Below are positions 35,364 through 44,099 of a stretch of DNA of 64,000 nt, piece after piece. Origin of the DNA: Xiheibacterium sp038325765. Its GTDB lineage: Bacteria > Myxococcota_A > Polyangia > Nannocystales > Nannocystaceae. How positions within the stretch are numbered: the stretch's first letter is position 1; every line of letters starts with the position of its first letter. The position numbers and the translations under genes are program-made. The notes below the pieces were generated by a model, which did not search any database, was not told the DNA's origin, and was given only the letters and a program-made list of their open reading frames with translations. The stretch lies in the NCBI GenBank assembly GCA_038325765.1, contig JBBQJI010000037.1, positions 8,759-72,758 on the forward strand. Direction: 5' to 3'.

Positions 35364-35515
35364 GCCTGTGCGCGCACGTTCATTCCGACCGCGATGGGGC
35401 GCGCGCGCCCGCACGGCGGGCGAAGCAGAGCCGCAGCATGTGCGGAGACGGGGTGGCCTACGCACGCGCCGGCTTGCCGCGATGTCCACGGCATGTACAT
35501 TGGCGGCGGGGTGCG

Positions 35516-36202
35516 ATGAAACGTCGGTTCTGCGTGCTCGTGATGGCGTCGACGGGCTGTGTCGGGGTCAACCCGAAGTGGGACCCGGTGGCCGATGGCA
35601 GCGCTGAGACGGTCGATCCCTCCGCGACCAGCACAGCCGCGACCGCCGGCTCGGTCGGTGCATCGGCCGATGGCAACACCGCCGATCTCACGGGCGGGAC
35701 GACGCCCGAGAGCACCGGTGTCGACGTCAGCACGACCGGAGAGGTCGACCCCCCCCTGCTCGAGTGCTTCGATGCACCGGACAACATGGGTCCGTGTCCG
35801 CAGGGGTGCACCGGAGGGTGCGAGGGCGACGAGTGCATCTTGGCCTGCGAGGGCGACAACGTGTGCGAGCAGACCACGCTCGCATGTCCGAACGGTTGGC
35901 AGTGCCGCATCCGCTGCATCGGCAAGCAGTCGTGCAAGCAGAGCACGCTCGAGTGCCCGGACGAACGCGGATGCGCCGTCGAGTGCGTCGGCGATCAGGC
36001 CTGCGAGCAGAGCTCCGTGGTGTGCGGCGATGGCCCGTGCGACGTCTTGTGCGCCGGGCGTAAAAACGCGTGCAAGGAACTGGAGGTCGCCTGCGGCGAG
36101 GGCGAGACCCAGGTGACTTGCCACGAGCGCCAGGAGAAGCTCTCCAATCCCGTGCCCGCGGATGGCTCGAGCTGCGGCTGCGCGCTGGCCGACGGCTGCT
36201 GA
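35516..36202 (+). CDS. Cys-rich repeat lipoprotein
   Basis: 228 residues. Signal MKRRFCVLVMASTGC with a lipobox at STGC. A Thr/Ser/Ala-rich tether of ~65 residues follows. The rest is a Cys-rich array of ~20-residue units with a C-x(2-4)-C...QxTLxC pattern (DECILACEGDNVCEQTTLAC, CRIRCIGKQSCKQSTLEC, CAVECVGDQACEQSSVVC, CDVLCAGRKNACKELEVAC). The regular spacing implies disulfide-linked repeats. Similar repeats occur in myxobacterial surface proteins of unknown role. TACATT lies 14 bases upstream, outside the usual window. Confidence 0.8.
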   Translation: MKRRFCVLVMASTGCVGVNPKWDPVADGSAETVDPSATSTAATAGSVGASADGNTADLTGGTTPESTGVDVSTTGEVDPPLLECFDAPDNMGPCPQGCTGGCEGDECILACEGDNVCEQTTLACPNGWQCRIRCIGKQSCKQSTLECPDERGCAVECVGDQACEQSSVVCGDGPCDVLCAGRKNACKELEVACGEGETQVTCHERQEKLSNPVPADGSSCGCALADGC

Positions 36203-36235
36203 TCCGAACTCGGAGCCGGCCCCCGTCGACGCAAC

Positions 36236-37615
36236 TCACCCCTCGGGCGCGCACACCACCGAGCCCAGCGCATTCCCGGTCATGTCCGAGTACGTGTAGG
36301 GATCGTCGAGTCCCGGGAACACCGACTCGGTGAGCATCGTCGAGACGTCGATCTTGAACGCGGCCGCCGACGAGTCGGGCACCTTCTCGTCGCGATAGGT
36401 CGTCGCCCACAAGAAGCCGTCGGCGTCGAAGCTCACGCCCTTGACCGACTCGTCGGTCATCCACACGCCGCCGACCGCGAGCGTGTCGATGTGGATCGCG
36501 CGCACGGTCGATCCCGCCGAGACGTACATCAGGTCGTCGGGGCCCTCGGCGAGGCCCGAGCCGCCGAAACCGGGGACCGTCGCCCACGTGGTGGTCACGG
36601 GGTCGAAGCGCGCCGCGTTGCTGCCGATCGTCGACGACAACCACACCCGGCCCGTGTGATCGACGGTGATGCCGTAGGGCGAGATGCCCTGGGGGATGTC
36701 CCAGATCTGGTAGTCCATCGACGCGCGCTCGACCCGGGTCAGCCTGCCGGGGGCGAAGGTGCCCAGCGGGCTGAACCACAGGTTGCCGGCGCCATCGACC
36801 GCACCACCGTAGGCGCCGAAGCTGCCACCGGAGAACTCGGGGATCACGACGTCGTCGGTGACGATGCCGGTGTCGCCATCGACCAGCGACGCGATCACTC
36901 CGCCGTTGCCACCCAGGCCGGGGAACAGGCCCGGGACCTCCGAGGTGACGGTCCACACCTGCGCGCCCTGGCCCGAGCACGGCGCCTCGGCGTTGGTGCC
37001 ACCGGTCCATGCGACCGGCCGCTGGTTGCTGGTGGGGAACGCGGTGTACCAGGCGCGGCACTCCTCCATCTCCCACGGCAAGATGTCGTCGATGCCGCTC
37101 GAGGTCTGGATGCCGGGCATCCCGTTGCTCTCGACGCAGTGCTCGGGGTTGCTGAAGAACTTCACCAGCCCGCCGTGACGGTTGGCCACCGCGACGTCGC
37201 CGGCGAGGTTCACCGAGGTGCGCGAGGGGTTGCCCATGCCATCGGCCCGGGTGAGGTAGCGACCCTCGGCCACCAACGTGCGGGTGTCGATCTTGATCAC
37301 CGTGCTGGTGGAGTAGTCGGCGATCCAGATCTTGGTGAGGTCGCACTCGCACGATCCGAAACCACCGGTGGGCCCACCGACATCGAGCTTGATGTCGCCG
37401 CCGCTGCTGTCGGGGTCGGGGCCCGAGGTGTCGGCGCTCGCGGAGCCGCTGCTGTCGGCCGAGCCGGCGGAGACGCTCACACCCGAGGAGACCGCGGTGC
37501 TCTCACCACTCGCCGACGCCGTGGTCGGCGACTCGAACACGTCGCTGTCCGTACTGCCGCCGCACGCCATCGCCGTGCACATCAGCAACACCGCTCGATT
37601 TCGCTGAACTTGCAT
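36236..37615 (-). CDS. Beta-propeller lipoprotein (NHL/Vgb-like)
   Basis: 459 residues. Signal MQVQRNRAVLLMCTAMACG with a lipobox at AMAC, followed by a Ser/Thr/Gly-rich tether of ~70 residues. The domain shows six or more propeller blades typical of streptogramin lyase/NHL proteins (GAYGGAVDGAGNLWFSPLGT, ISPYGITVDHTGRVWLSSTI, GLAEGPDDLMYVSAGSTVRA, VKGVSFDADGFLWATTYRDE). The lyase active-site His/Glu set is not clearly present, so it is better seen as a binding or sensing propeller. It converges with the Cys-rich lipoprotein. TAACCT lies 16 bases upstream. Confidence 0.8.
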   Translation of the reverse strand: MQVQRNRAVLLMCTAMACGGSTDSDVFESPTTASASGESTAVSSGVSVSAGSADSSGSASADTSGPDPDSSGGDIKLDVGGPTGGFGSCECDLTKIWIADYSTSTVIKIDTRTLVAEGRYLTRADGMGNPSRTSVNLAGDVAVANRHGGLVKFFSNPEHCVESNGMPGIQTSSGIDDILPWEMEECRAWYTAFPTSNQRPVAWTGGTNAEAPCSGQGAQVWTVTSEVPGLFPGLGGNGGVIASLVDGDTGIVTDDVVIPEFSGGSFGAYGGAVDGAGNLWFSPLGTFAPGRLTRVERASMDYQIWDIPQGISPYGITVDHTGRVWLSSTIGSNAARFDPVTTTWATVPGFGGSGLAEGPDDLMYVSAGSTVRAIHIDTLAVGGVWMTDESVKGVSFDADGFLWATTYRDEKVPDSSAAAFKIDVSTMLTESVFPGLDDPYTYSDMTGNALGSVVCAPEG

Positions 37616-37782
37616 GGCGCCCCGGGTGCCGAGGTTACCGCGGGGGTTGCCGAGGTTGCGGTTCGTGGTCAGGAAAGCCGGCGCGAGGGCGGGGTGTTCG
37701 CGTGAGCGGGCTCGCGAGCCGGCGGTGCCGCAGTGAGGGACCCGCTGCGACCGAGCCCGATCGCAAGCCCGGCGCGGGTGCG

Positions 37783-38295
37783 ATGACCCCCACCGCGGCG
37801 GGTGATCCCTTGCCGGCCCTGTACCACGAGCACGCGGCGTTGCTCACCCGGCGATTGCGCTGGCTGACCGGCGATGCCCAGCTCGCCGCCGATCTGTGCC
37901 AGGAGGCCTTCGTCGAGGTGCTCTCCCGTCATGGCGGGACGACGGCGGCCGACGACCCCGCGGCGTGGCTCCACACCATCGCGATCAACCGTTGGCGCAA
38001 CCATCGCGCGAAGACGCGACGGCGGTCACGGCTCGACGCCGCCCTGCCGCCGGCGGAAGAGCGCCTGGGCGAAGCGGCCGATGCGTCGGCGCGTGAGCAG
38101 GAGATGCTCGCCCGGCTCGACGGGGCGCTCTCGGGGCTTTGCGTCGAGCGCCGCGAGGCCTTCGTGCTGCGCGTGATCGAGCAGCTCCCGCTCGAGCAGG
38201 TCGCGGCCATCCTCGGTGCCCCGATGTCGACGATCTCCCACCGCGCTGCCAAGGCCGAGGCCGCGGTGCGTGCCGCGCTGGAGCAGGAACGATGA
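37783..38295 (+). CDS. ECF-type RNA polymerase sigma factor
   Basis: 170 residues from ATG 37783; an in-frame GTG at 37702 would add a non-conserved Arg-rich stretch. Sigma-70 region 2 is visible as LYHEHAALLTRRLRWLTGDAQLAADLCQEAFVEV and WLHTIAINRWRNHRAKTRR. Region 4 is RREAFVLRVIEQLPLEQVAA, then ILGAPMSTISHRAAKAEAAV. It should direct RNA polymerase to a specific promoter set. Its stop overlaps the next start (ATGA), so the membrane protein that follows is probably its anti-sigma or sensor. Confidence 0.93.
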   Translation: MTPTAAGDPLPALYHEHAALLTRRLRWLTGDAQLAADLCQEAFVEVLSRHGGTTAADDPAAWLHTIAINRWRNHRAKTRRRSRLDAALPPAEERLGEAADASAREQEMLARLDGALSGLCVERREAFVLRVIEQLPLEQVAAILGAPMSTISHRAAKAEAAVRAALEQER

Positions 38296-39371
38296 ACTAC
38301 GACGAGACCCTCGCGCTCGCCCGCCGCGCCGCCGCGGCCCCGCCCTCGCTCGTCGACATCCGCGCAGCGGTGCGGTGGAACTCGGCGCAGGGCCCGGCCA
38401 AGCTCGCCCGCACGGGTGGCGCGCGGCGGATCCTCGGCGCCGCCCTGGGCTTCGCGCTGCTCGCAGCGATCGGGATCGCGCGCAACGATCTGCGCGTGCT
38501 TCTGACGACGTGGTTGCACGGCGATGTCGAGCGCGTCGTCAGGAACTCGGGTCGATTCTTGGATCTCGGGTTCGTGCTCGCCGCGATGCTGCCCCTGATC
38601 CTGTTGGTGTGGGCCTCGCGGCTGATCCGCAGCACGCAGTTCGGAGCGCAGATGCTGGCCCGCGGCATCGTGTGGTCGAGCCTCGTGGTCGGGGTGCTGA
38701 TCGCGTGCTTCGAGGCCTTCTTCTACGCGATCCCGGGTGCGATCGTCGCGACGTGCTGCGCGATGGCGCTGATCCGGCTGCGCGGTCGCGGACTCGAGCC
38801 TGGACCGGGCGACGGTCGGTTTCGGCCGGTCGCGTTTCGCACCCACCTCGTCCTCTCGCTGGTCATGGCGTGCGCCGACGCGCAGACGCTGTGCTTCGCC
38901 GCGGTGTTGCAGATCGTGCTCGCCGTGCAAAAATCCCAGATGCCGAGCTCCGGGCTGCTCACCTCGGCGTGCGCGCTCGTGATGATCGCCGCGGTGTGGG
39001 GCGTGTACCGCCTGCGCGTGTGGGGGCTCGTCCTGAACGTGGTCGGCAACGTCGTGATCGCCTGGCTCGCCCTCGACGGCGTGCTGCGCCTCGAGTTTCC
39101 CATCGGTGCCACGTTGGCGATCACCGCCACGCTGCAGCTCATTCTCGCCGTGCCGATCATCGCGACGGTGCTCGGCGATCGAGACGCGGGCCGCCCGCCC
39201 GTCGGAGGTCGTCTGCGCAACCTGTGGGTGTGGCTGCTCGTCGCCCTGGTGGTGGTCTCGTGGGGGCGCGCGCTCGATCCGATGGCTACTCGACCCGGGT
39301 GGTTGATCGGGCACGCCGCGCAAACGGAGCTGCGCGGGATCCCGCCGCTTCCGCCGCCCGGCCGGCGATGA
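38292..39371 (+). CDS. Polytopic membrane protein, putative anti-sigma partner
   Basis: 359 residues. A cytoplasmic N-terminal segment of ~55 residues (MNYDETLALARRAAAAPPSL...WNSAQGPAKLA) could bind the sigma factor. Then come about seven to eight hydrophobic helices (ILGAALGFALLAAIGIA; FVLAAMLPLILLVWAS; SLVVGVLIACFEAFFYAI; and others), ending with LWVWLLVALVVVSW and a periplasmic tail. There is no zinc-binding HxxxCxxC signature. Coupling to the ECF gene by ATGA is the main argument for an anti-sigma role; the helices resemble no transporter that I recognise. Confidence 0.72.
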   Translation: MNYDETLALARRAAAAPPSLVDIRAAVRWNSAQGPAKLARTGGARRILGAALGFALLAAIGIARNDLRVLLTTWLHGDVERVVRNSGRFLDLGFVLAAMLPLILLVWASRLIRSTQFGAQMLARGIVWSSLVVGVLIACFEAFFYAIPGAIVATCCAMALIRLRGRGLEPGPGDGRFRPVAFRTHLVLSLVMACADAQTLCFAAVLQIVLAVQKSQMPSSGLLTSACALVMIAAVWGVYRLRVWGLVLNVVGNVVIAWLALDGVLRLEFPIGATLAITATLQLILAVPIIATVLGDRDAGRPPVGGRLRNLWVWLLVALVVVSWGRALDPMATRPGWLIGHAAQTELRGIPPLPPPGRR

Positions 39372-39385
39372 CGCCGCGGCGCGTG

Positions 39386-39601
39386 TCAGGGGGCGAGCCC
39401 GCGCAGGATCAGATCCACGTGCTGCTCGACGAGCACCTGCGGAGCCGACCATTTCTGATCGGGTGAGAGCAGCAGCAGCGCGAGCAGGCCGTGCCGGCGC
39501 TCCGGGGCCGCAGCTGGCGCGCTCGACCGGCGCCCGCGACGGGCTCGCGCCCACGCGATGGCGAGCCTGTATGCGCGCTCTGACGCACCACCGTGCGGGT
39601 G
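39386..39601 (-). pseudogene. Possible TetR-family C-terminal remnant
   Basis: Minus-strand frame without any start codon, closed by a stop at 39386-39388. It reads, in part, SERAYRLAIAWARARRGRR, then HGLLALLLLSPDQKWSAPQV and LVEQHVDLILRGLAP. The last helices look like the dimerisation end of TetR regulators (VEQHVDLxLRGL). The rest of such a gene, including the DNA-binding domain, is absent; the frame ends at the promoter of the Uma2 gene. It could be a decayed regulator truncated by rearrangement. Confidence 0.35.
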
Positions 39602-39602
39602 C

Positions 39603-39608
39603 TAACCT
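39603..39608 (+). promoter_or_regulatory. -10-like TAACCT before the Uma2 gene, with a -35-like CTGACG
   Basis: TAACCT ends 7 bases before ATG 39616. CTGACG at 39580-39585 is 17 bases upstream of it, one of the few clear -35 candidates. Confidence 0.5.
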
Positions 39609-39615
39609 CGTTCGA

Positions 39616-40203
39616 ATGAGCGACTCGGCGCCAGAAGCACCCGCGGGCATCCGCCCCGATGTCTGGCAAGCGTACCTCGACGCGCCCGAGCACATGGTGG
39701 TGGAGATCCTCGGCGGCGAGTTGCACGTCCAGCCGCGACCGCGGCCGCGCCACGCCAACGTGGCGGGTCGCCTCCGCCGGCGTCTTGGCTCCTTCGACGA
39801 TCCCGACCCAGGCGAGCCCGGGGGTTGGATCATCCTGATCGAGCCTGAGCTGCAGCTCGGGCCCCTCGATCGACCGGTCGTGCCCGATCTGTGCGGCTGG
39901 CGACGCGAGAGACTCCCCGAGGATTTCCTCGATCCCGCGGCGATCGCCCTGGCGCCGGATTGGGTGTGCGAGGTGCTCTCGGAGCGGACGCGCGGCACCG
40001 ATCGCGTGAAGAAGCAGCGCATCTACCACCGAGCGGGTGTCGCCCACGTCTGGCACGTCGATCCCGACGCCCGGACCTTCGAGGTGTTCCGCCGCGAGGC
40101 CGAGGGCTGGACGCTCGTCGTCGAAGCCGAGGGCACCGAGCACGTGCGCGCCCCGCCGTTCGAAGCGATCGAGCTCGACCTCGCGCGGCTGTGGGCGATC
40201 TGA
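39616..40203 (+). CDS. Uma2/DUF820-family putative restriction-like endonuclease
   Basis: 195 residues. Family pattern: EHMVVEILGGELHVQPRPRP near the N-terminus, then GGWIILIEPELQLGPLDRPV (PE-x-Q), VVPDLCGWRRERLPEDFLD (the PD nuclease part), VCEVLSERTRGTDRVKKQRI (E...K) and YHRAGVAHVWHVDPDARTFE (the AGVxxxWxVDP block). Together this is the PD-(D/E)xK-like core of Uma2 proteins. Function in vivo is unknown; many are found scattered in large genomes. ATG 39616 follows TAACCT with a 7-base gap. It stands alone. Confidence 0.92.
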   Translation: MSDSAPEAPAGIRPDVWQAYLDAPEHMVVEILGGELHVQPRPRPRHANVAGRLRRRLGSFDDPDPGEPGGWIILIEPELQLGPLDRPVVPDLCGWRRERLPEDFLDPAAIALAPDWVCEVLSERTRGTDRVKKQRIYHRAGVAHVWHVDPDARTFEVFRREAEGWTLVVEAEGTEHVRAPPFEAIELDLARLWAI

Positions 40204-40231
40204 TCGACCATCCTAGGATTCGTGTGCAGCT

Positions 40232-40258
40232 GCGGGTGCGGTCGTCGACCGCACCCGC
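40232..40258. terminator. Perfect 12-bp hairpin between convergent genes
   Basis: GCGGGTGCGGTC pairs perfectly with GACCGCACCCGC around a 3-base loop. It sits between the Uma2 stop (40203) and the convergent small lipoprotein gene (stop at 40307). There is no T-run, so it may be a bidirectional non-canonical terminator; the call rests on position and stability. Confidence 0.5.
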
Positions 40259-40306
40259 CACGCGGCAGCGGCACGAGGACGTCCCGCGACTCCGCCCGGT
40301 CCTGCG

Positions 40307-40588
40307 TCAACCGCCGGTGGCGATCTTCGTGATGCACCCAGCCATCTTGGTCGTCGCGGCGCCGACCTTCTCGGCGTCCTTGGCGTCGAGCTTCGCGGCG
40401 AGCTGGGCGTTCTTGCTCAGCCAGTCCGCCTGTTCCTGGGAGACCTTGGTCGCACAGGCGGCGTCCTTGCACGCGCAGGCCTGGGTGGAGAATTCGTCCA
40501 TCTTCTTCACGTACTCGCCTCCGCCGGAGTCACAGGCGAGGGTGGGCAGGGCGAGGGCGGCGACGAGGACGGCGAGGATGCGGTGCAT
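40307..40588 (-). CDS. Small lipoprotein
   Basis: 93 residues from ATG 40588. Signal MHRILAVLVAALALPTLACD with a lipobox at TLAC. The mature part is mostly helical and Ala/Lys-rich, with two Cys pairs (TQACACKDAACATKVSQEQA) and a terminal Cys (MAGCITKIATGG). It resembles the small secreted Cys-containing proteins that occur in myxobacteria near stress genes. No function is recognised. Confidence 0.75.
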   Translation of the reverse strand: MHRILAVLVAALALPTLACDSGGGEYVKKMDEFSTQACACKDAACATKVSQEQADWLSKNAQLAAKLDAKDAEKVGAATTKMAGCITKIATGG

Positions 40589-41379
40589 GATGCTCGTAGA
40601 GACTGGCGACCGGCGGATGTGACCGCCTCGTCGGGTCAACGGCAGAAAACGCCCGATGGCCCCCTGCGCGAAAATCCGCGATCGAGCGCTCGTCATCCGC
40701 CGCCACCAGCGTCTCCCGAGAGGAACGCTCCGCCGAACAGTGCCGCCGGTAGCGCTGGGTGTCATGGCCGAGCGAGGGCTCCTCGACGGCGGACAACGGG
40801 AGGGCTGCGAGGTCGAACGCATGGGCAATTCCGAGGCCCTGCACGAGCCTGCGCTCGGACGTCTCTGGTTCAGGACGCACCTCGGGGGATTCGGTTACGG
40901 GGGCGCCGCAACCCGAGCGGTCACCGACCAGGGAGTCGCTCTCTCAGGGGCGGCGGGGGCGAGGCGGACGCGGGGGCGTGGTGCGGGATGTCCCGGGCCG
41001 ACGGGCACGGTGATGGTGGCGCCGGCCAGGCCAGCTGGCCACCCCGCAGTGAAGAGGCCAGGCGCGGAAGAGCGCTCGCGGCTGCGCACGGAACGGCGGC
41101 GCTGGGTCGTGTCTTCGGGGCATATCGTACATCTCCATAGTCGCCGCATCTCGGGCTTTACTGATGAAGCACACGAGCCCGGCGAGCCTCGCTTTGACGA
41201 AGCTCGTCGGTCCCAACGTGAAAGAGACACCTACGGGTGCTGTCTCGAGCGGGGAACGAAGCGAGTCGTTCGGCGGGCGGGGGTGGCGGCGGCGGGCGTG
41301 CACCGTGGAGGATGCGGGCGATCTCATCGGTCTCGCTGACGGCCGCGATGATGCGGAGCTGATGTCGATGGAGAACACC
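40589..41379. other. Intergenic region without a supported gene
   Basis: About 790 bases between two genes on the minus strand. Several frames are open on both strands, but none has the codon bias of real neighbours or a recognisable domain. A patch near 41110-41240 is clearly lower in GC than the surroundings (runs such as ACATCTCCATAG and GCTTTACTGATGAAG). This could be an old insertion remnant or a regulatory region. I see no tRNA, repeat or insertion sequence in it. Confidence 0.5.
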
Positions 41380-42570
41380 CTACTTCGCCATGAAGCGCGC
41401 GATGCCGTCGCACGCCTCCTCGATCTGCTCCACCGTCGGCAGCATCACGATGCGAAAGTGCTGCGTGCCCTCGCGCTGACCGAAGCCGCTGCCGGGCACG
41501 GTCACCACCGCGGTCTCGCGCATCAGATCGCGACACCATGTGGCATCGTCGACGGGCCGGTGGATCCGCGGGAACGCATAGAACGCGCCCTGCGGGACCA
41601 CGCACGTGATGTCGGGGATCTCGGCGAGCTTGGCCATCGCCGCGTCGCGTCGCAGCGCGAGCTGCGGGATCATGGTGGTCAGGTGGTCTTGGGGCCCCTC
41701 GAGCGCCGGCGCGATGCCGTACTGCTCGGGGTGGTTCGCCGACAGACGCGCGCGGCCGAGCTGCTGGATCGCGCCGATATAGCCGCGCAGCACCTCGTCG
41801 GGGCCCGACATGATACCCCAGCCGATGCGGAAGCCCGGCAGCACCCAGTTCTTCGACAACCCGCCCAGGCTCAGCACGCACGCGCGAGGGTCGAGCGATC
41901 CCAGCGGCACGTGGCGCGCTCCGTCGAACAACAGGCGATCGTAGATCTCGTCGGCGAAGATCACGATGTTGCGCTCGATCGCGATCTCCACGATCTTGCG
42001 CAGCGTGGCCTCGCGCGCGACGCTGCCGGTAGGGTTGTTGGGGTTGATCACCACGATCGCGCGGGTGCGATCGTCGATGAGCCGCGCGATGTCCTCGACG
42101 TCGGGCTGCCAGCCGTCGTCCTCGTCGAGGTGATACGCCCGGTTGTCGGCGCCGAGCTTGGCCAGCAGGGCGGTGTACAGCGGATACCCGGGCGAGGGCG
42201 TGAGCACGTTGTCGCCGGGATCGACCAGGGCCGACAACGCCATGTCGATCACCTCGCTGCAGCCGTTGCCGACCCAGGTGTGCACGATCGGCCCGATGCC
42301 CCGGCTCCGGGCGTCGCGCTCGATCGCCGCGATCGCCTCTTCGATCCCGTCCGAGGGCGCGTACCCGTTGCGATTGGCCCGCATCGCGTCGAACACCGCC
42401 TCGAGGACGTGGGCCGGCGGCGCGAACCCGAACGGGTTGGGATCGCCGATGTTGAGGTACAGCATCCGTCGGCCCTCGCGGCGCAGTGCGTCGGCGAGAA
42501 CGGCGACGTCACGGACGGCGTAGCGGACGTTGGCGACACGGTTCGCGGGGTGGATGGGGCGCTGCTGCAC
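41380..42570 (-). CDS. Class I PLP aminotransferase (AlaA-like)
   Basis: 396 residues. It shows the fold-type I set: LYLNIGDPNPFGFAPPAHVL, GYAPSDGIEEAIAAIE, VGNGCSEVIDMAL, SPGYPLYTALL, NPNNPTGS, FADEIYDRLLFDG, the PLP-lysine segment SLGGLSKNWVLPGFRIGWG, and the substrate-carboxylate Arg in FRIVMLP. This combination (NGxSExI, GxxCxxxGFRxGW-type core) is closest to AlaA, the glutamate-pyruvate transaminase that makes alanine. Specificity cannot be read with certainty. GTG 42570 is the only plausible start. It stands alone, followed on the same strand by a small membrane protein gene upstream. Confidence 0.9.
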   Translation of the reverse strand: MQQRPIHPANRVANVRYAVRDVAVLADALRREGRRMLYLNIGDPNPFGFAPPAHVLEAVFDAMRANRNGYAPSDGIEEAIAAIERDARSRGIGPIVHTWVGNGCSEVIDMALSALVDPGDNVLTPSPGYPLYTALLAKLGADNRAYHLDEDDGWQPDVEDIARLIDDRTRAIVVINPNNPTGSVAREATLRKIVEIAIERNIVIFADEIYDRLLFDGARHVPLGSLDPRACVLSLGGLSKNWVLPGFRIGWGIMSGPDEVLRGYIGAIQQLGRARLSANHPEQYGIAPALEGPQDHLTTMIPQLALRRDAAMAKLAEIPDITCVVPQGAFYAFPRIHRPVDDATWCRDLMRETAVVTVPGSGFGQREGTQHFRIVMLPTVEQIEEACDGIARFMAK

Positions 42571-42606
42571 GGGGATCTCGCCGCGGATGGTACACCGCGA
42601 CCCGCG

Positions 42607-42906
42607 TCACTGGGCCGCGAGATTGCCGGGCGCCGTCTCGCACACCCACTCGCCGGTGACGTACAGCGCGCGGCGACAGCTCACGACCATCTTGCCCTCC
42701 GAGGTGGTCCACTGATAGCGCCGGTGCACGAAGTCCGTGCGCACGATGCCGGGCCGGTCGGTCATCACGACGCAGCCGGAGCTGCCCGCGCAGGCGAGGC
42801 CGCGCGCGAGGTCCTCGGTCGCGGGCTCGGGCTGCGCGTTGCGGTAGCCCGCGGCCACGAGCAGCAGCGACAGACCCAACAGGACCCAGCCGATCCATCC
42901 CTTCAT
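42607..42906 (-). CDS. Small membrane-anchored protein
   Basis: 99 residues from ATG 42906. One N-terminal transmembrane helix (GWIGWVLLGLSLLLVAAGY) with a short cytoplasmic tip, then an exported domain of ~70 residues with four Cys (ARGLACAGSSGCVVMTDRP; VVSCRRALYVTGEWVCETAP), probably two disulfides. No family is recognised. It ends 36 bases before the aminotransferase start on the same strand, so the two may be cotranscribed. Confidence 0.7.
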   Translation of the reverse strand: MKGWIGWVLLGLSLLLVAAGYRNAQPEPATEDLARGLACAGSSGCVVMTDRPGIVRTDFVHRRYQWTTSEGKMVVSCRRALYVTGEWVCETAPGNLAAQ

Positions 42907-42977
42907 CGTCGGCCCCGCATGATCTGCGACCCAGCGTGGCACGGTGGGGCCCAGCGGGCAACGTGAGGCTGCCGTGC

Positions 42978-42983
42978 TAGCGT
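42978..42983 (+). promoter_or_regulatory. -10-like TAGCGT before the MBL-fold gene
   Basis: TAGCGT ends 6 bases before ATG 42990. The same hexamer precedes the lipoprotein at 44982. Confidence 0.5.
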
Positions 42984-42989
42984 GCCGCC

Positions 42990-44099
42990 ATGATCGCTGT
43001 CGTCGATCCCGAGGCCGGCGAAGACGCCGTCATCCGTCCGATCCCGCACTTCGACGGCGCCCGCCGCCACGCGATGCCCACCGATCGGCTGCGCGCGATC
43101 CGCCGCGGTGCGCACGCCCTGCGCGAGGCGATGCTCGATGCACCGGCGGTACGAATGTTCCGATCGTTCGATCTGATCAAGGTGCCGTATCCCACCAAGT
43201 ACGCGCTGCGCGACGCGTGCAGCCTACCGGTGCCGTTCGTGCACATCCTGAACCGCCTCTTCGTGGTGCAGTTCGACACGCCGCTCGGTGTGAAGACGCT
43301 GCTCGGTGAGCCGCTCGATCGGCTCGGCAACGCCAAGACGCCGTTCTTCGAGCGCCTCGCGGCCCCGCTCGGCGGCGCCGAAGGGCCGATCGCGCGCCGC
43401 GTGTGGCCACCGCGCGGTGACGTCGCCGAGATCCTCGCGCAGCTCGGCATCACGCCAGCGCAGGTCGACTACATCACGTACGATCACCTGCACACCCAAG
43501 ATCTGCGGCGCTGGCTCGGCTCCCACGATCGCGCGCCGTTCTTCCCCAACGCCAAGCTGCTCGTGATGCGCCAGGAGTGGGCGTCGGCCAAGGGCCTGCT
43601 GCCGACGCAGGCCCAGTGGTACTGCCCGGGCGGCACCGACGGCATCGACGAGTCGCGCGTGACCCGACTGAATGGCGACGTGATGCTCGGCGACGGGGTC
43701 GCGCTCGTACACACGCCCGGACACACCGAGGGCAACCACTCACTCGTGGTCCGCACTGCCGAGGGCATCTTCGTGAGCAGCGAGAACGGCGTCGCCGTCG
43801 AGTCCTATGCCCCCGAGCACTCGCGCATCGCCGGCGTGGCACGCTGGGCGCGGCGCACCGGCAGCGAGGTCGTGCTCAACGGCAATACGCTCGAGGGATC
43901 GGTGGACCAGTACATCTCGATGGTCCAGGAGAAGGAGATTGCCGGGCCGTCCCTGCGCAACCCCGATTTTCCCAACGTCGCGCCGTCGTCGGAGCTCTCC
44001 GCGCACGTGTTGTCGCCGGGGCTGGGCCCGACCTTCCACCTCGGGGCGCTCTCATTCGGCGAGCCGGTGGATACGGCGGTCGCCGCGGTGGCGCGATGA
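42990..44099 (+). CDS. Metallo-beta-lactamase-fold hydrolase
   Basis: 369 residues. The MBL motifs are YDHLHTQDLRRW (a variant of HxHxDH, with His-x-His-x(2)-Asp), LVHTPGHTEGNHSLVV (metal His) and an SSENGVAVESYAPEH segment at the position of the bridging Asp motif, where Glu replaces Asp. An N-terminal ~140-residue region with FDLIKVPYPTKYALRDACSL precedes the domain and is not typical of glyoxalase II or lactonases. It probably hydrolyses an ester or thioester; the substrate is unknown. Its stop overlaps the SDR start (ATGA), so both probably act on related substrates. TAGCGT lies 6 bases before the ATG. Confidence 0.82.
   Translation: MIAVVDPEAGEDAVIRPIPHFDGARRHAMPTDRLRAIRRGAHALREAMLDAPAVRMFRSFDLIKVPYPTKYALRDACSLPVPFVHILNRLFVVQFDTPLGVKTLLGEPLDRLGNAKTPFFERLAAPLGGAEGPIARRVWPPRGDVAEILAQLGITPAQVDYITYDHLHTQDLRRWLGSHDRAPFFPNAKLLVMRQEWASAKGLLPTQAQWYCPGGTDGIDESRVTRLNGDVMLGDGVALVHTPGHTEGNHSLVVRTAEGIFVSSENGVAVESYAPEHSRIAGVARWARRTGSEVVLNGNTLEGSVDQYISMVQEKEIAGPSLRNPDFPNVAPSSELSAHVLSPGLGPTFHLGALSFGEPVDTAVAAVAR

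Noticed and set aside
39616..40203. Uma2 gene as a restriction or defence system
   Set aside because: A single isolated Uma2 gene has no methyltransferase or other defence partner nearby. Such copies are common in large genomes.
40656..41339. Plus-strand frame of 227 codons in the gene-poor region
   Set aside because: Composition and codon positions do not look coding, and no motif is visible.
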